Assembly (NCBI RefSeq): GCF_025133575.1
Contig: NZ_CP104011.1
Location: 5,836,965-5,900,964, forward strand
DNA: 64,000 bases
Reading direction: 5' to 3'
DNA from: Pseudomonas sp. GCEP-101
GTDB taxonomy: Bacteria; Pseudomonadota; Gammaproteobacteria; Pseudomonadales; Pseudomonadaceae
Shown piece by piece: positions 9,343 to 16,839 of the stretch. A model generated the notes under the pieces. It made no database searches and had not been told where the DNA came from. It was given only the letters and a program-made list of their open reading frames with translations. The position numbers and the translations under genes were made by a program. The number at the start of each line of letters is the position of its first letter. Positions within the stretch are counted from its first letter, which is position 1.

Positions 9343-9920
9343 AGCACATGCGTCACCGCTTCCTCGACGAGCTGGCCGAGCGCTTCGCCAGCCACGGCGC
9401 CGAGCCGTATGGCGAAGCCATCAGCCAGGCCGAACACGCGCTGCAGTGCGCCACCCTGGCCGAACGCGCCGGGTGCTCCGACAGCCTGGTGATCGCCGCC
9501 CTGCTCCACGACATCGGCCACCTCTACGAGGACCCGCAGCTGATCGACGAACAGGACCAGCGTCACGAGGAATTTGGCGCCCATCTGTTGCGCGAGCTGC
9601 TGCCCGAATCGGTATGGCAGCCGATCCGCCTGCACGTGGCCGCCAAGCGCTATCTCTGCGCGGTCGACCCGGCCTACCACGCCGGCCTGTCGTGGGCGTC
9701 GCGGCAGAGCCTGGCGCTGCAGGGCGGGCCGTTCGACGCGCGCGCCTCCAGCGCCTTCCTCACCGCCCCCTTCTCCCAGGACGCGCTGACCCTGCGCCGG
9801 CTGGACGACCTGGGCAAGGACCCGGCCATGCGCACGCCGGAGCTGGAACACTTCTTCCCGCTGCTCGAACGCCTGCTGCGCGTTGATCGGCATCAGGCAA
9901 GGGTGCGCGCGGCGAGTTAA
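9339..9920 (+). CDS. HD-domain phosphonate oxygenase (PhnZ/TmpB-like)
   Basis: 193 residues starting at GTG 9339, with AAGGAG about eight bases upstream and a four-base overlap with the HAD gene. HD ligands are present: H33, H57-D58 in LLHDIGH, H76/H82 in RHEEFGAHLL, H99 and D156. The EHALQ and HVAAKRYL segments are typical of the PhnZ-like mixed-valent di-iron oxygenases that cleave 1-hydroxyphosphonates with O2. A 2-oxoglutarate-dependent PhnY/TmpA-type partner, which normally makes the hydroxyphosphonate, is not adjacent, so the exact substrate is open. Confidence 0.75.
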   Translation: MKHMRHRFLDELAERFASHGAEPYGEAISQAEHALQCATLAERAGCSDSLVIAALLHDIGHLYEDPQLIDEQDQRHEEFGAHLLRELLPESVWQPIRLHVAAKRYLCAVDPAYHAGLSWASRQSLALQGGPFDARASSAFLTAPFSQDALTLRRLDDLGKDPAMRTPELEHFFPLLERLLRVDRHQARVRAAS

Positions 9921-9998
9921 GCTCAACGGCATGGCGATGGACCTTTTCCCCGCCGGGCGAGGTCCATCTTTGCGTACGAACCGCAGAAGGACACCACC

Positions 9999-10262
9999 AT
10001 GCCGACACAACGCCTCCAGGAAGAACTCCAGGCCCTGCGCGAGCAGCTCGAGCGTCAGCCGCCGCTGAACGAGGAAGAGCGCGCATCGCTGCAAGCGCTG
10101 ATCAAGGACATCGAGATGCAGCTGGCCAACGAAGAGGCGCTGGCCGACGAGACGCTCATGGACAACGTCAACCTGGCCGTGGAGCGCTTCGAGGCGAGCC
10201 ATCCGACGCTGGCCGGCACGCTGCGCTCCATCGTGCAGAGCCTGGCGAACATGGGCATCTGA
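9999..10262 (+). CDS. DUF4404 family small protein
   Basis: 87-residue acidic, helical protein with two predicted amphipathic helices (about 3-25 and 28-65) and a C-terminal FEASHPTLAGTLRSIVQSLANMGI segment. This is the conserved pattern of DUF4404 proteins found in Pseudomonas next to queF. The start is preceded by GAAGGA seven bases before the ATG. It is cytoplasmic and without enzymatic motifs; the helices may mediate oligomerisation. It ends 18 bases before a strong terminator, so it is the last gene of a rightward unit. Confidence 0.75.
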   Translation: MPTQRLQEELQALREQLERQPPLNEEERASLQALIKDIEMQLANEEALADETLMDNVNLAVERFEASHPTLAGTLRSIVQSLANMGI

Positions 10263-10280
10263 CCCGCCACGGACACAGAA

Positions 10281-10303
10281 AACCCGGCCAAGGCCGGGTT
10301 TTT
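10281..10303 (+). terminator. rho-independent terminator after the DUF4404 gene
   Basis: AACCCGGCC, a two-base loop and GGCCGGGTT are followed directly by TTT. It lies 18 bases downstream of the stop codon, and being symmetric (AAAACCC upstream) it can also serve the convergent queF. Confidence 0.85.
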
Positions 10304-10325
10304 CGTATCCGCGATTTACCGAGCT

Positions 10326-11156
10326 CTACTGGCGCACCAGCCGGCGGTTGTCGGGCTGCACGGCTTCGCTGCTGCGGTAGGGATTGATGTCCAGCCCGCC
10401 ACGGCGCACGTAGCGCGCGTAGACGGTCAGGCGGGTGGGTTGCAGCAGGCGTTGCAGGTCGAGGTAGATGCGCTCGACGCACTGCTCGTGGAAATCCTGG
10501 TGCTGGCGGAAGGACACGACATAGGCCAGCAGGCTGGCCGCATCCAAGGCCGGGCCGCTGTAGTCCACCACCAGCGTGCCCCAGTCCGGCTGGCCGGTGA
10601 CCGGGCAGTTGGATTTGAGCAGGTGGCTGTAGAGCACTTCGTCGACGCGACGGGTATCGTCGCAACGCAGCAGTTCCGGGCGCGGGTGGTCGTAACTCTC
10701 CACCGCGACGTCCAGGTCATCGACACAGGTGCCGTGGATGACGGCCACGCCCTCCCCCGCCACGTCGTCCAGGCTGCGCACCCGCACGCCCACCGGCGCG
10801 CCGGCGGCGGCGGAGAGGTCGCGCTCCATCACCGCGCGCACGGCATCGGCGCTGTCGAAGGCGGTCTGGTTCAGCGAATTGAGGTAGAGCTTGAAGGACT
10901 TGGACTCGATGATGTTCGGCGACTGCGCCGGGATCGAGAATTCGCCGATGGCCACCACCGGCTTGCCCGAGGCGGTCAGCCAGGACAGCTCATAGCAGTT
11001 CCACAGATCCACGCCCTGGTACGGCAGGGTTTGCGCGGTCAGCCCCAGCTCCGCCCACTTGGTGCTGCGGGAGATCGGGAACAGCAGCTGCGGCGCGTAG
11101 GTGGAGACGTATTCGCTGGATTTGCCCAGGGGCGAGTGTTCGGCGGGGTGCTGCAT
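10326..11156 (-). CDS. queF: NADPH-dependent 7-cyano-7-deazaguanine reductase QueF (long type)
   Basis: 276 residues, the length of the two-domain (YqfD-like plus QueF) form. It reduces preQ0 to preQ1 in queuosine synthesis, a four-electron nitrile reduction. The QueF motif ESKSFKLYLNS is at about 84-94. The nucleophilic Cys184 sits in LKSNCPVTGQPDWG with the general acid Asp191, and the FHEQCVERIY substrate-binding segment follows. No preQ1 riboswitch was recognised upstream. Confidence 0.95.
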   Translation of the reverse strand: MQHPAEHSPLGKSSEYVSTYAPQLLFPISRSTKWAELGLTAQTLPYQGVDLWNCYELSWLTASGKPVVAIGEFSIPAQSPNIIESKSFKLYLNSLNQTAFDSADAVRAVMERDLSAAAGAPVGVRVRSLDDVAGEGVAVIHGTCVDDLDVAVESYDHPRPELLRCDDTRRVDEVLYSHLLKSNCPVTGQPDWGTLVVDYSGPALDAASLLAYVVSFRQHQDFHEQCVERIYLDLQRLLQPTRLTVYARYVRRGGLDINPYRSSEAVQPDNRRLVRQ

Positions 11157-11218
11157 GGGAAGACCTGCTGGATCGGCGATGCGGGTGGTGGTGCGAGGCG
11201 GCGAGTGTATACAAATCC

Positions 11219-11268
11219 GCCGGCCCTTTCAGCAGGCGGCGGACGAGCCGGGGGCTGAAAGGGCCGGC
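11219..11268. repeat. 15-bp perfect inverted repeat
   Basis: GCCGGCCCTTTCAGC (11219-11233) and its exact reverse complement (11254-11268) enclose a 20-base GC-rich loop upstream of queF and directly beside the REP cluster. It is probably another intergenic hairpin of the REP type, or part of a composite element with the following repeats. Confidence 0.6.
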
Positions 11269-11271
11269 CCC

Positions 11272-11371
11272 TGTAGGAGCGAGCTTGCTCGCGAACGGAT
11301 TTCCCGGCGGCTCCACTGCCACCTTGTAGGAGCGCGCCATGCGCGCGATCGCGGGCATGGCCCGCTCCTAC
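11272..11371. repeat. Pseudomonas REP elements (composite)
   Basis: Two REP-like palindromes lie between queF and copB: TGTAGGAGCGAGCTTGCTCG starting at 11272, and a longer hairpin at 11325-11371 with GTAGGAGCG at one end and CGCTCCTAC at the other around a GCGCGATCGCGGGC core. A third half-copy (GTAGGAGCC) follows at about 11381. They are extragenic, non-coding repeats typical of this genus. Confidence 0.8.
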
Positions 11372-11422
11372 AGGGGCGCCGTAGGAGCCGGATTCGCGGG
11401 CAATCACAGCCGAATGGACAGG

Positions 11423-12130
11423 TCAGAACCACATCCTCACGCCCGCGACCCAGTAGCCCTCCTCGTCGTGCTCGCCCTCGGCGCGGGCGAGGTCGCCGCT
11501 GCGGCCGTAGGTCTTGCTCCAGACGTAGCCGACGTATGGCGCGAACTCCCGGCGTACTTCGTAGCGCAGGCGCAGGCCCGCCTCCAGTTCGCTGCCGCCG
11601 GCGCCCACGCCGATGTCGCGGTCGTCGGCCAGCGCCAGGTTGTACTCCAGCGAGGGTTCGAGGATCAGCCGCTGGGTCAGCAGCAGCTCGTACTCGGTCT
11701 CCAGGCGCAGGGACGGGTCGCCGCGTTCGCTGAGGAACAGGTTGGCGTCCACCTCGAACCACTGCGGCGCGAGGCCCTGGACGCCGAGCACCGCGTAGCT
11801 GCGCGACGGCCCCGGCTGGTCGTCGTGGCGCACGCCCACTTGCCAGTCCCAGAAGTCCGCGAGCAGGCGCTGGTAGAGCAGTTGCACCTCGTTGTCGGTG
11901 GTCGGGCCGCCGGCATCGCGCTCGCCCTCCAGCTTCAGGCGCAGCTTCTGGTAGTCGGTGCCGTACCAGCCCTGGGCCTCCCAGCCCAGGGCCTGGTCGT
12001 TGCCGTGGAAGCGACTTTCCAGGCGCTGGATCAGCAGCGAGCCCAGGGGCATGTCGTCCATCTCGGCGCCGTGCGCGGGCAAGGCGAGGCCCAGGGTCGC
12101 CGCGCAGGCCACCGTTGTCATGCGTTTCAT
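11423..12130 (-). CDS. copB: copper resistance outer-membrane protein CopB
   Basis: 235 residues with a signal peptide (cleavage after about ALPAHGA). The body is the CopB/PcoB beta-barrel: GWYGTDYQKLRLKLEGER, EVQLLYQRLLADFWDWQVGVRHD, LEPSLEYNLALADDRDIGVGAGGSELEAGL, and a terminal aromatic VAGVRMWF as in outer-membrane barrels. Compared with P. syringae CopB it lacks the long Met/His-rich N-terminal region. It follows copA after nine bases on the same strand, the usual copAB order, and probably acts with CopA in periplasmic copper sequestration or export. Confidence 0.88.
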   Translation of the reverse strand: MKRMTTVACAATLGLALPAHGAEMDDMPLGSLLIQRLESRFHGNDQALGWEAQGWYGTDYQKLRLKLEGERDAGGPTTDNEVQLLYQRLLADFWDWQVGVRHDDQPGPSRSYAVLGVQGLAPQWFEVDANLFLSERGDPSLRLETEYELLLTQRLILEPSLEYNLALADDRDIGVGAGGSELEAGLRLRYEVRREFAPYVGYVWSKTYGRSGDLARAEGEHDEEGYWVAGVRMWF

Positions 12131-12139
12131 GGCGGTTCC

Positions 12140-13849
12140 TCAGAGGCTGGCGCTGGCGGGAGCCGGCTCGACGATGACCTTGCGCATCATGCCGGCGGCC
12201 ATGTGGTAGATCAGGTGGCAATGGAAGGCCCATTCGCCCAGGGCGTCGGCGGGCACGTCAACATCCAGGGTGCTGCCCGGCGCCACGCTGACCACGTGCT
12301 TGAGCGGGTTGAAGCGGCCGTTGCCCTTGTCCAGTTGCATCCACATGCCGTGCAGGTGCATGGGGTGGGTCATCATGGTGTCGTTGACGAAGCGGATACG
12401 CACCCGTTCGCCGTAGGTCAGGCGGATCGGCTCGGCCTCGGAGTACTTCTTGCCGTCGATCGACCAGAAGTAGCGCTCCATGTTGCCGGTCAGGCGGAAC
12501 TCGATCGTGCGGTCCGGCGCGCGGTAGTCGGCGTAGGGGCGCATGGCTTTGAGGTCCGCATACACCAGCAGGCGGTTGCCCGGCTCGGCCGGCTGCGGCG
12601 TCAGGCCGCTGCCGGGGGCGTAGTCGGACTTCGGTGAGGACATGGCCGAATGATCCATGCCAGCCATCTGCGAATGGTCCATGCCCTGCATCTTCGAATG
12701 ATCCATTCCCGCCATGCTGGAGTGGTCCATCCCGGCCATGTCCGCCCCCGCCGCGTCAGCGCCCTGCCCCGCCATCGCCATGCCACCGTGGTCCATGCCC
12801 TCGTGGCTCATGCCCATGTCGGCCATGCTCAACAACGGCCGTTCGCGCAGTGCCGGCACCTCGGCCTGCAAGCCGGCGCGCGGCGTCAGGGTGGCTCGGG
12901 CATAGCCGCTGCGGTCCATGGCTTCGGCGAAGAAGGTGTAGGCGCGGTCTTCCTGCGGCTGGACGATCACGTCATAGGTCTCGGCCACGGCGATGCGCAG
13001 CTCGTCCACCGTCACCGGCTGCACGTCGTTGCCGTCGGCCTGCACCACGGTCATCTTCAGGCCGGGGATGCGCAGGTCGAAATAGCTCATGCCGGAACCG
13101 TTGATGATGCGCAGCCGCACGCGTTCGCCGGGCTTGAACAGGCCGGTCCAGTTCTGCTCGCTGTCCTGGCCGTTGACCAGGAAACGGAAGCCGGCGATGT
13201 CGGCGATGTCCGTGGGCGTCATGCGCATGCCGCCCCAGTCCAGGCGGTCGCGCAGGGTCGCCATCACGCCATTGGCGCTGGCATCGGCGATGAAGTCGCC
13301 CAGGGTGCGCTGGTTGCGGTTGTAGTAGTCGCTCTGTTTCTTCAGGTTGGCGTATACGGTTTCCGGCCGGGTGTCGTGCCAGTCGGCCAGCAGCAGGGTG
13401 TACTCGCGGTCGTAGCGGTACGGCTCGCGCGCCTTGGGCTCGATCACCAGCGGGCCGTAGAGCCCCTCGATTTCCTGGAAGTCGCTGTGGGCGTGGTACC
13501 AGTAGGTGCCCGACTGCTTCACGGTGAAGCGGTAGGTGAAGGTTTCGCCGGGCTTGATGCCGGGGAAGCTGATGCCCGGCACGCCGTCCTGGGTATAGGG
13601 CAGGATCAGCCCGTGCCAGTGCAGCGAGGTGTCGCGATCGAGGGTGTTGGTGACACGCAGCTCGACATCCTCGCCCTCCTTGAAACGCAGCTCCGGCGCG
13701 GGCGTGCGGCCGTTCACCGTGAGCGCCTTGCGGGCGCCGTCGGACAGCCTCAGCTCGCCTTCGCCGATGGTCAGGTCATACACGCCCGCCTGCACCACCA
13801 ACGGTGCCAGCAGCAGCGCCCCCAAGGCCCATTCCCTTGCGCGGTTCAT
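12140..13849 (-). CDS. copA: CopA/PcoA-family multicopper oxidase
   Basis: 569-residue periplasmic multicopper oxidase with three cupredoxin domains. Copper ligands are visible at LHWHGLILP and YWYHAHSDFQ (type 2/3) near the N-terminus, and at HPMHLHGMW and EWAFHCHLIYHMAAGM (type 1 and trinuclear) near the C-terminus. A Met/His-rich insert (about residues 340-410) has repeated MDHS units that bind Cu(I). It oxidises and sequesters periplasmic copper. The N-terminus (MNRAREWALGALLLAPLVVQA) looks like a Sec signal, not the twin-arginine signal usual for CopA. It lies between the cupredoxin gene and copB. Confidence 0.92.
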   Translation of the reverse strand: MNRAREWALGALLLAPLVVQAGVYDLTIGEGELRLSDGARKALTVNGRTPAPELRFKEGEDVELRVTNTLDRDTSLHWHGLILPYTQDGVPGISFPGIKPGETFTYRFTVKQSGTYWYHAHSDFQEIEGLYGPLVIEPKAREPYRYDREYTLLLADWHDTRPETVYANLKKQSDYYNRNQRTLGDFIADASANGVMATLRDRLDWGGMRMTPTDIADIAGFRFLVNGQDSEQNWTGLFKPGERVRLRIINGSGMSYFDLRIPGLKMTVVQADGNDVQPVTVDELRIAVAETYDVIVQPQEDRAYTFFAEAMDRSGYARATLTPRAGLQAEVPALRERPLLSMADMGMSHEGMDHGGMAMAGQGADAAGADMAGMDHSSMAGMDHSKMQGMDHSQMAGMDHSAMSSPKSDYAPGSGLTPQPAEPGNRLLVYADLKAMRPYADYRAPDRTIEFRLTGNMERYFWSIDGKKYSEAEPIRLTYGERVRIRFVNDTMMTHPMHLHGMWMQLDKGNGRFNPLKHVVSVAPGSTLDVDVPADALGEWAFHCHLIYHMAAGMMRKVIVEPAPASASL

Positions 13850-13860
13850 CGTCTGCGCGC

Positions 13861-14412
13861 TCAGGGCTTGACGGTCAGTTTGCCGACCATGCCGGCCTGA
13901 TAGTGCCCCGGAATGTTGCAGGCGAACTCCAGGCTGGTGGCCTTGCTGAAGGTCCAGGTCAGCTCGGCGGTCTTGCCCGGCTCCACCAGCACGCTGTTGG
14001 GGTCGTCGTGCTTCATCATCTGGCCCATCGGCTGGTCGCCATGGCCCATCTTGCTGTGGTCCATCTGGCTCATGTCGTGCTGCATGCCGGTGGGGGTGAG
14101 CATTCCCGAGTCCATCATCTGCTGCATTTCCTTCTGGTGGCCGGCGTGCATGGCGGCGCTGCCCAGGTTGAATTCGTGCAGCAGGCTGCCCGTGTTGTGG
14201 ATGACGAAGCGCACGGTCTCGCCCGGCTTGACGTCGATGCTCTCGGGTTCGAAGAACATCTCGCCCAGCTTGATCTCCACGGTGCGGGTGGCCTGGGCGG
14301 CCTTGGCCGGCTTGCCGAAGTCATAGGCATGCCCGGCATCGGCCAGGGCCGGCAGGCTGATGGCGGCGGCGAGGCCGAGGACGGAAGCGTGCAGCAGATG
14401 ACGCAGGGACAT
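13861..14412 (-). CDS. periplasmic cupredoxin with Met/His-rich insert
   Basis: 183 residues from ATG 14412, which has GAGGAG seven bases upstream. Signal peptide to about residue 25 (LPALADA). The cupredoxin fold has a type 1 copper site: His in SLLHEFNLG, then Cys, His and Met in FACNIPGHYQAGM. Between the first His and the rest sits a roughly 50-residue insert rich in Met and His (MQHDMSQMDHSKMGHG), suited to buffer several Cu(I) ions. It is the first gene of the cop operon, 11 bases before copA, and corresponds to the gene beside ptrA in P. aeruginosa. Confidence 0.85.
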   Translation of the reverse strand: MSLRHLLHASVLGLAAAISLPALADAGHAYDFGKPAKAAQATRTVEIKLGEMFFEPESIDVKPGETVRFVIHNTGSLLHEFNLGSAAMHAGHQKEMQQMMDSGMLTPTGMQHDMSQMDHSKMGHGDQPMGQMMKHDDPNSVLVEPGKTAELTWTFSKATSLEFACNIPGHYQAGMVGKLTVKP

Positions 14413-14479
14413 GGCGAATCTCCTCTCTAAGACGATGACCATGGTCGCTGGCGGCGCCTGAGGCTTGGCTGTCAGGAAG

Positions 14480-14497
14480 ATTACAACTCTGTCAGCT
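14480..14497. promoter_or_regulatory. candidate CopR box upstream of the cop operon
   Basis: ATTACAACTCTGTCAGCT lies 68 bases before the cupredoxin start and shares ATTAC-N5-TG-N-CAGCT with a second site in front of copR (14796-14813). OmpR-type copper regulators bind comparable half-sites, so it is the likely CopR binding site for the leftward operon. Confidence 0.55.
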
Positions 14498-14535
14498 TGG
14501 CGCCGGCGCGGCCGCGGCGGGGTATAAAGAGGGCG

Positions 14536-14560
14536 AAAAAAAGCCCGCCAAACGGCGGGC
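14536..14560 (-). terminator. rho-independent terminator after the PtrA-like gene
   Basis: On the minus strand, GCCCGCC, a four-base loop and GGCGGGC are followed by seven T residues, 24 bases after the stop of the small PtrA-like gene. It separates that transcript from the cupredoxin-copA-copB operon. Confidence 0.85.
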
Positions 14561-14584
14561 AAGGGGCACCACAATGAAACGGAT

Positions 14585-14716
14585 TCAGCAGGCCTGGCGC
14601 GCTTTGGCGGCCTGTTCCTGCATGCGCTGGAAGGTGATGTCCCCTCCGCCGTCGGCCAATGCCGGCGCGGCAGGGAACAACAACACGGCAAACAAGAGGG
14701 AAATGATCAGGTGCAT
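14585..14716 (-). CDS. ptrA: PtrA-like small periplasmic protein
   Basis: 43-residue protein (start ATG 14716, GAGGAG six bases upstream). A signal peptide ends at about ALA21. The mature part starts DGGGDITFQRMQEQAAKA, the conserved N-terminal signature of PtrA, a copper-induced protein named for its effect on the type III secretion regulator ExsA. It is shorter than the roughly 63-residue P. aeruginosa form and keeps only the GGGDxTF core, with a C-terminal Cys. It is divergent from copR and has its own terminator, so it should be CopRS-controlled. Confidence 0.7.
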   Translation of the reverse strand: MHLIISLLFAVLLFPAAPALADGGGDITFQRMQEQAAKARQAC

Positions 14717-14795
14717 GGCGGACTCCTCGATGGCGCTGGACAATGAACACCCCGCTAGAGTGCAAACCCGAGCCTGTCAGCGCGCTGACCGCCCC

Positions 14796-14813
14796 ATTAC
14801 CCTGATGACAGCT
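14796..14813. promoter_or_regulatory. candidate CopR box between ptrA-like gene and copR
   Basis: ATTACCCTGATGACAGCT matches the site at 14480-14497 at the ends (ATTAC and CAGCT, equal spacing). It lies 29 bases before copR and 80 before the divergent small gene. A further palindrome, TGTCAGCGCGCTGAC (14775-14789), is immediately upstream. Confidence 0.55.
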
Positions 14814-14842
14814 GCGCCCCGTGCGCGCCCATGGATACCCGC

Positions 14843-15523
14843 ATGAAACTCCTCATCGTCGAAGACGAACCGCGCATCGGCCATTACCTGCAGCAGGGCC
14901 TGAGCGAGGCCGGCTTCGCCGTCGACCTCAGCGCCGACGGCGACGAAGGTCTGCAACTGGCGCTGGCCGGCGAGCACGACCTGCTGATCCTCGATGTGAT
15001 GCTGCCCGGCCGCGATGGCTGGCAGATCCTCCAGGCGCTGCGCCAGACCGGCAGCGCCGTGCCCGTGCTGTTCCTCACCGCCCGCGATGCCGTGGAAGAC
15101 CGCGTGCGCGGCCTCGAGCTGGGCGCCGACGACTACCTGGTGAAGCCTTTCGCCTTCGTCGAACTGCTCGCCCGCGTGCGCACCCTGCTGCGCCGCGGCG
15201 GCCAGCAGCTGCAGGAAACCACCCTGCAGTTGGCCGACCTCGAGCTGGACCTGCTGCGCCGCCGCGTGCAGCGCGCCGGCAAGCGCATCGACCTGACCGC
15301 CAAGGAGTTCGCCCTGCTGGAACTGCTGCTGCGCCGCCACGGCGAGGTGCTGCCCAAGTCGCTGATCGCCTCCCAGGTGTGGGATATGAACTTCGACAGC
15401 GACACCAACGTCATCGAAGTCGCCATCCGCCGCCTGCGAGCCAAGGTCGACGACGACTTCCCGCAGCGCCTGATCCATACCGTGCGCGGCATGGGTTACG
15501 TGCTCGAAGAGCGCGACGCATGA
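14843..15523 (+). CDS. copR: copper response regulator CopR (OmpR family)
   Basis: 226 residues from ATG 14843 (MKLLIVEDEPRIG), the usual first codon for this family; ATG 14831 would add four residues. The receiver has acidic residues in VEDEP, phosphoacceptor D51 in LILDVMLPGRDGW and Lys in YLVKPFAF. The winged-helix DNA-binding domain (about 128-222) has DLTAKEFALLELLL and VIEVAIRRLRAKVDDDF. It activates the adjacent copper genes when phosphorylated by CopS. It overlaps copS by four bases (ATGA). Confidence 0.9.
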   Translation: MKLLIVEDEPRIGHYLQQGLSEAGFAVDLSADGDEGLQLALAGEHDLLILDVMLPGRDGWQILQALRQTGSAVPVLFLTARDAVEDRVRGLELGADDYLVKPFAFVELLARVRTLLRRGGQQLQETTLQLADLELDLLRRRVQRAGKRIDLTAKEFALLELLLRRHGEVLPKSLIASQVWDMNFDSDTNVIEVAIRRLRAKVDDDFPQRLIHTVRGMGYVLEERDA

Positions 15524-16836
15524 GCGCGCGCCTGTCCCTGGGCCTGCGCCTGAGCCTGCTGTTCGCCGCCTGCACCGCCGCCGTGTCGCTGCTGGCCGGC
15601 GTCCTCTTCAGCCGCGCCAGCGAGGCGCACTTCATCGAGCTGGATCAGCAGTTGATGGCCGGCAAGCTGGCGATCTTCCGCGACGTGCTGGGGGACGTTC
15701 GCGGCCCGGCGCAACTGGCACCGCATACCGCCGAGCTGCGCCGCGAGCTGGAGCGGCACCCCGATCTCGGCCTGCGCCTGCAAGGTGCCGATGGCGCCGT
15801 CTGGTTCGAGCAGCGCCCGGCAATGAACATGGCCAACGGCGAGGAGCCGTCCTTCCGCGAATTGCAGGCGCCGCTGGATGCCCGGCAAGGCGACGGCGCG
15901 CAACTGACGCTAATCCTCGACATCACCCATCACCAGCACTTCCTGCAACGCATGCAGCGGCTGATCTGGCTGACCATGGGGTTCTCCGCGCTGGCCACCG
16001 CCCTGCTCGGCGCCTGGGCCGCCCGCGCCAGCCTGCGCCCGCTGCGGCGCATGAGCGAAGTGGCGGCGCAGGTCAGCGCGCACTCGCTGACTACCCGCCT
16101 CGACGCCGGGCAGATGCCGCAGGAACTGCGCGGCCTGGCCGGGGAGCTGAATGCCATGCTGGCGCGCCTGGAAGAGGCCTTCCAGCGCCTGTCGGCCTTC
16201 TCCGCCGACATCGCCCACGAGCTGCGCACGCCGCTCACCGGGCTACTGACCCAGACCCAGGTGGTGCTGTCGCGCTCGCGCGGCCTGGAGGACTACCGCG
16301 AGGCGCTGCACGGCAACCTGGAGGAGCTGGAGCGGCTGACCGCGATGGTCAACGACATGCTGTTCCTGGCCAAGGCCGACCACGGCCTGCTGACGCCCAG
16401 CAGCCAGCCCCTGGCGCTGGCCGGCGAGGTGGACGAGCTGCTGGAGTTCTATGCGCCGCTGGCGGAGGAGAAGGCGATCCGCCTGGAGCGCGACGGCGAG
16501 CTCACCGTGCAAGGCGACCGCGCGCTGCTGCGGCGGGTACTGGCCAACCTGCTGGACAACGCACTGCGCTTCACCCCGGACGGCGGATTGATCCGCGTGC
16601 GCCTGGAGCCGGGCCGCCTGAGCGTGGAGAACCCCGGCCGGGAAATCCCCGCCGAACGCCTGCCGCGCCTGTTCGACCGCTTCTACCGCGCCGACCCGGC
16701 ACGCCGCGAAGGTCAGGGCGAACATGCCGGGCTGGGCCTGGCGATCTGCCGCTCCATCGTCCGCGCCCATGGCGGGGAGATTCGCTGCGAATCGACGCAG
16801 GGGCGGACGCGGTTCGTCATCGAGTTTCCCGTTTAA
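15520..16836 (+). CDS. copS: copper sensor histidine kinase CopS
   Basis: 438 residues: a first membrane helix at about 8-30, a periplasmic sensor loop (31-147) with an EEPSFRELQ segment and a HHQHF cluster just before the second helix (149-168), a HAMP domain (to about 222), and a dimerisation domain with phosphoacceptor H233 in SADIAHELRTPLTG. A HATPase domain follows with NLLDNALRF and GEHAGLGLAICRSIV. It senses periplasmic copper and controls CopR. Translationally coupled to copR. Upstream in-frame codons overlapping copR were rejected because ATG 15520 sits exactly at the copR stop. Confidence 0.9.
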   Translation: MSARLSLGLRLSLLFAACTAAVSLLAGVLFSRASEAHFIELDQQLMAGKLAIFRDVLGDVRGPAQLAPHTAELRRELERHPDLGLRLQGADGAVWFEQRPAMNMANGEEPSFRELQAPLDARQGDGAQLTLILDITHHQHFLQRMQRLIWLTMGFSALATALLGAWAARASLRPLRRMSEVAAQVSAHSLTTRLDAGQMPQELRGLAGELNAMLARLEEAFQRLSAFSADIAHELRTPLTGLLTQTQVVLSRSRGLEDYREALHGNLEELERLTAMVNDMLFLAKADHGLLTPSSQPLALAGEVDELLEFYAPLAEEKAIRLERDGELTVQGDRALLRRVLANLLDNALRFTPDGGLIRVRLEPGRLSVENPGREIPAERLPRLFDRFYRADPARREGQGEHAGLGLAICRSIVRAHGGEIRCESTQGRTRFVIEFPV

Positions 16837-16839
16837 GAG

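Noticed and set aside
14821..16836. A 671-codon plus frame covering copR and copS
   Set aside because: The part before 15520 lies out of frame with copR and reads as Arg/Pro-rich shadow sequence; copS clearly starts at the ATG overlapping the copR stop.
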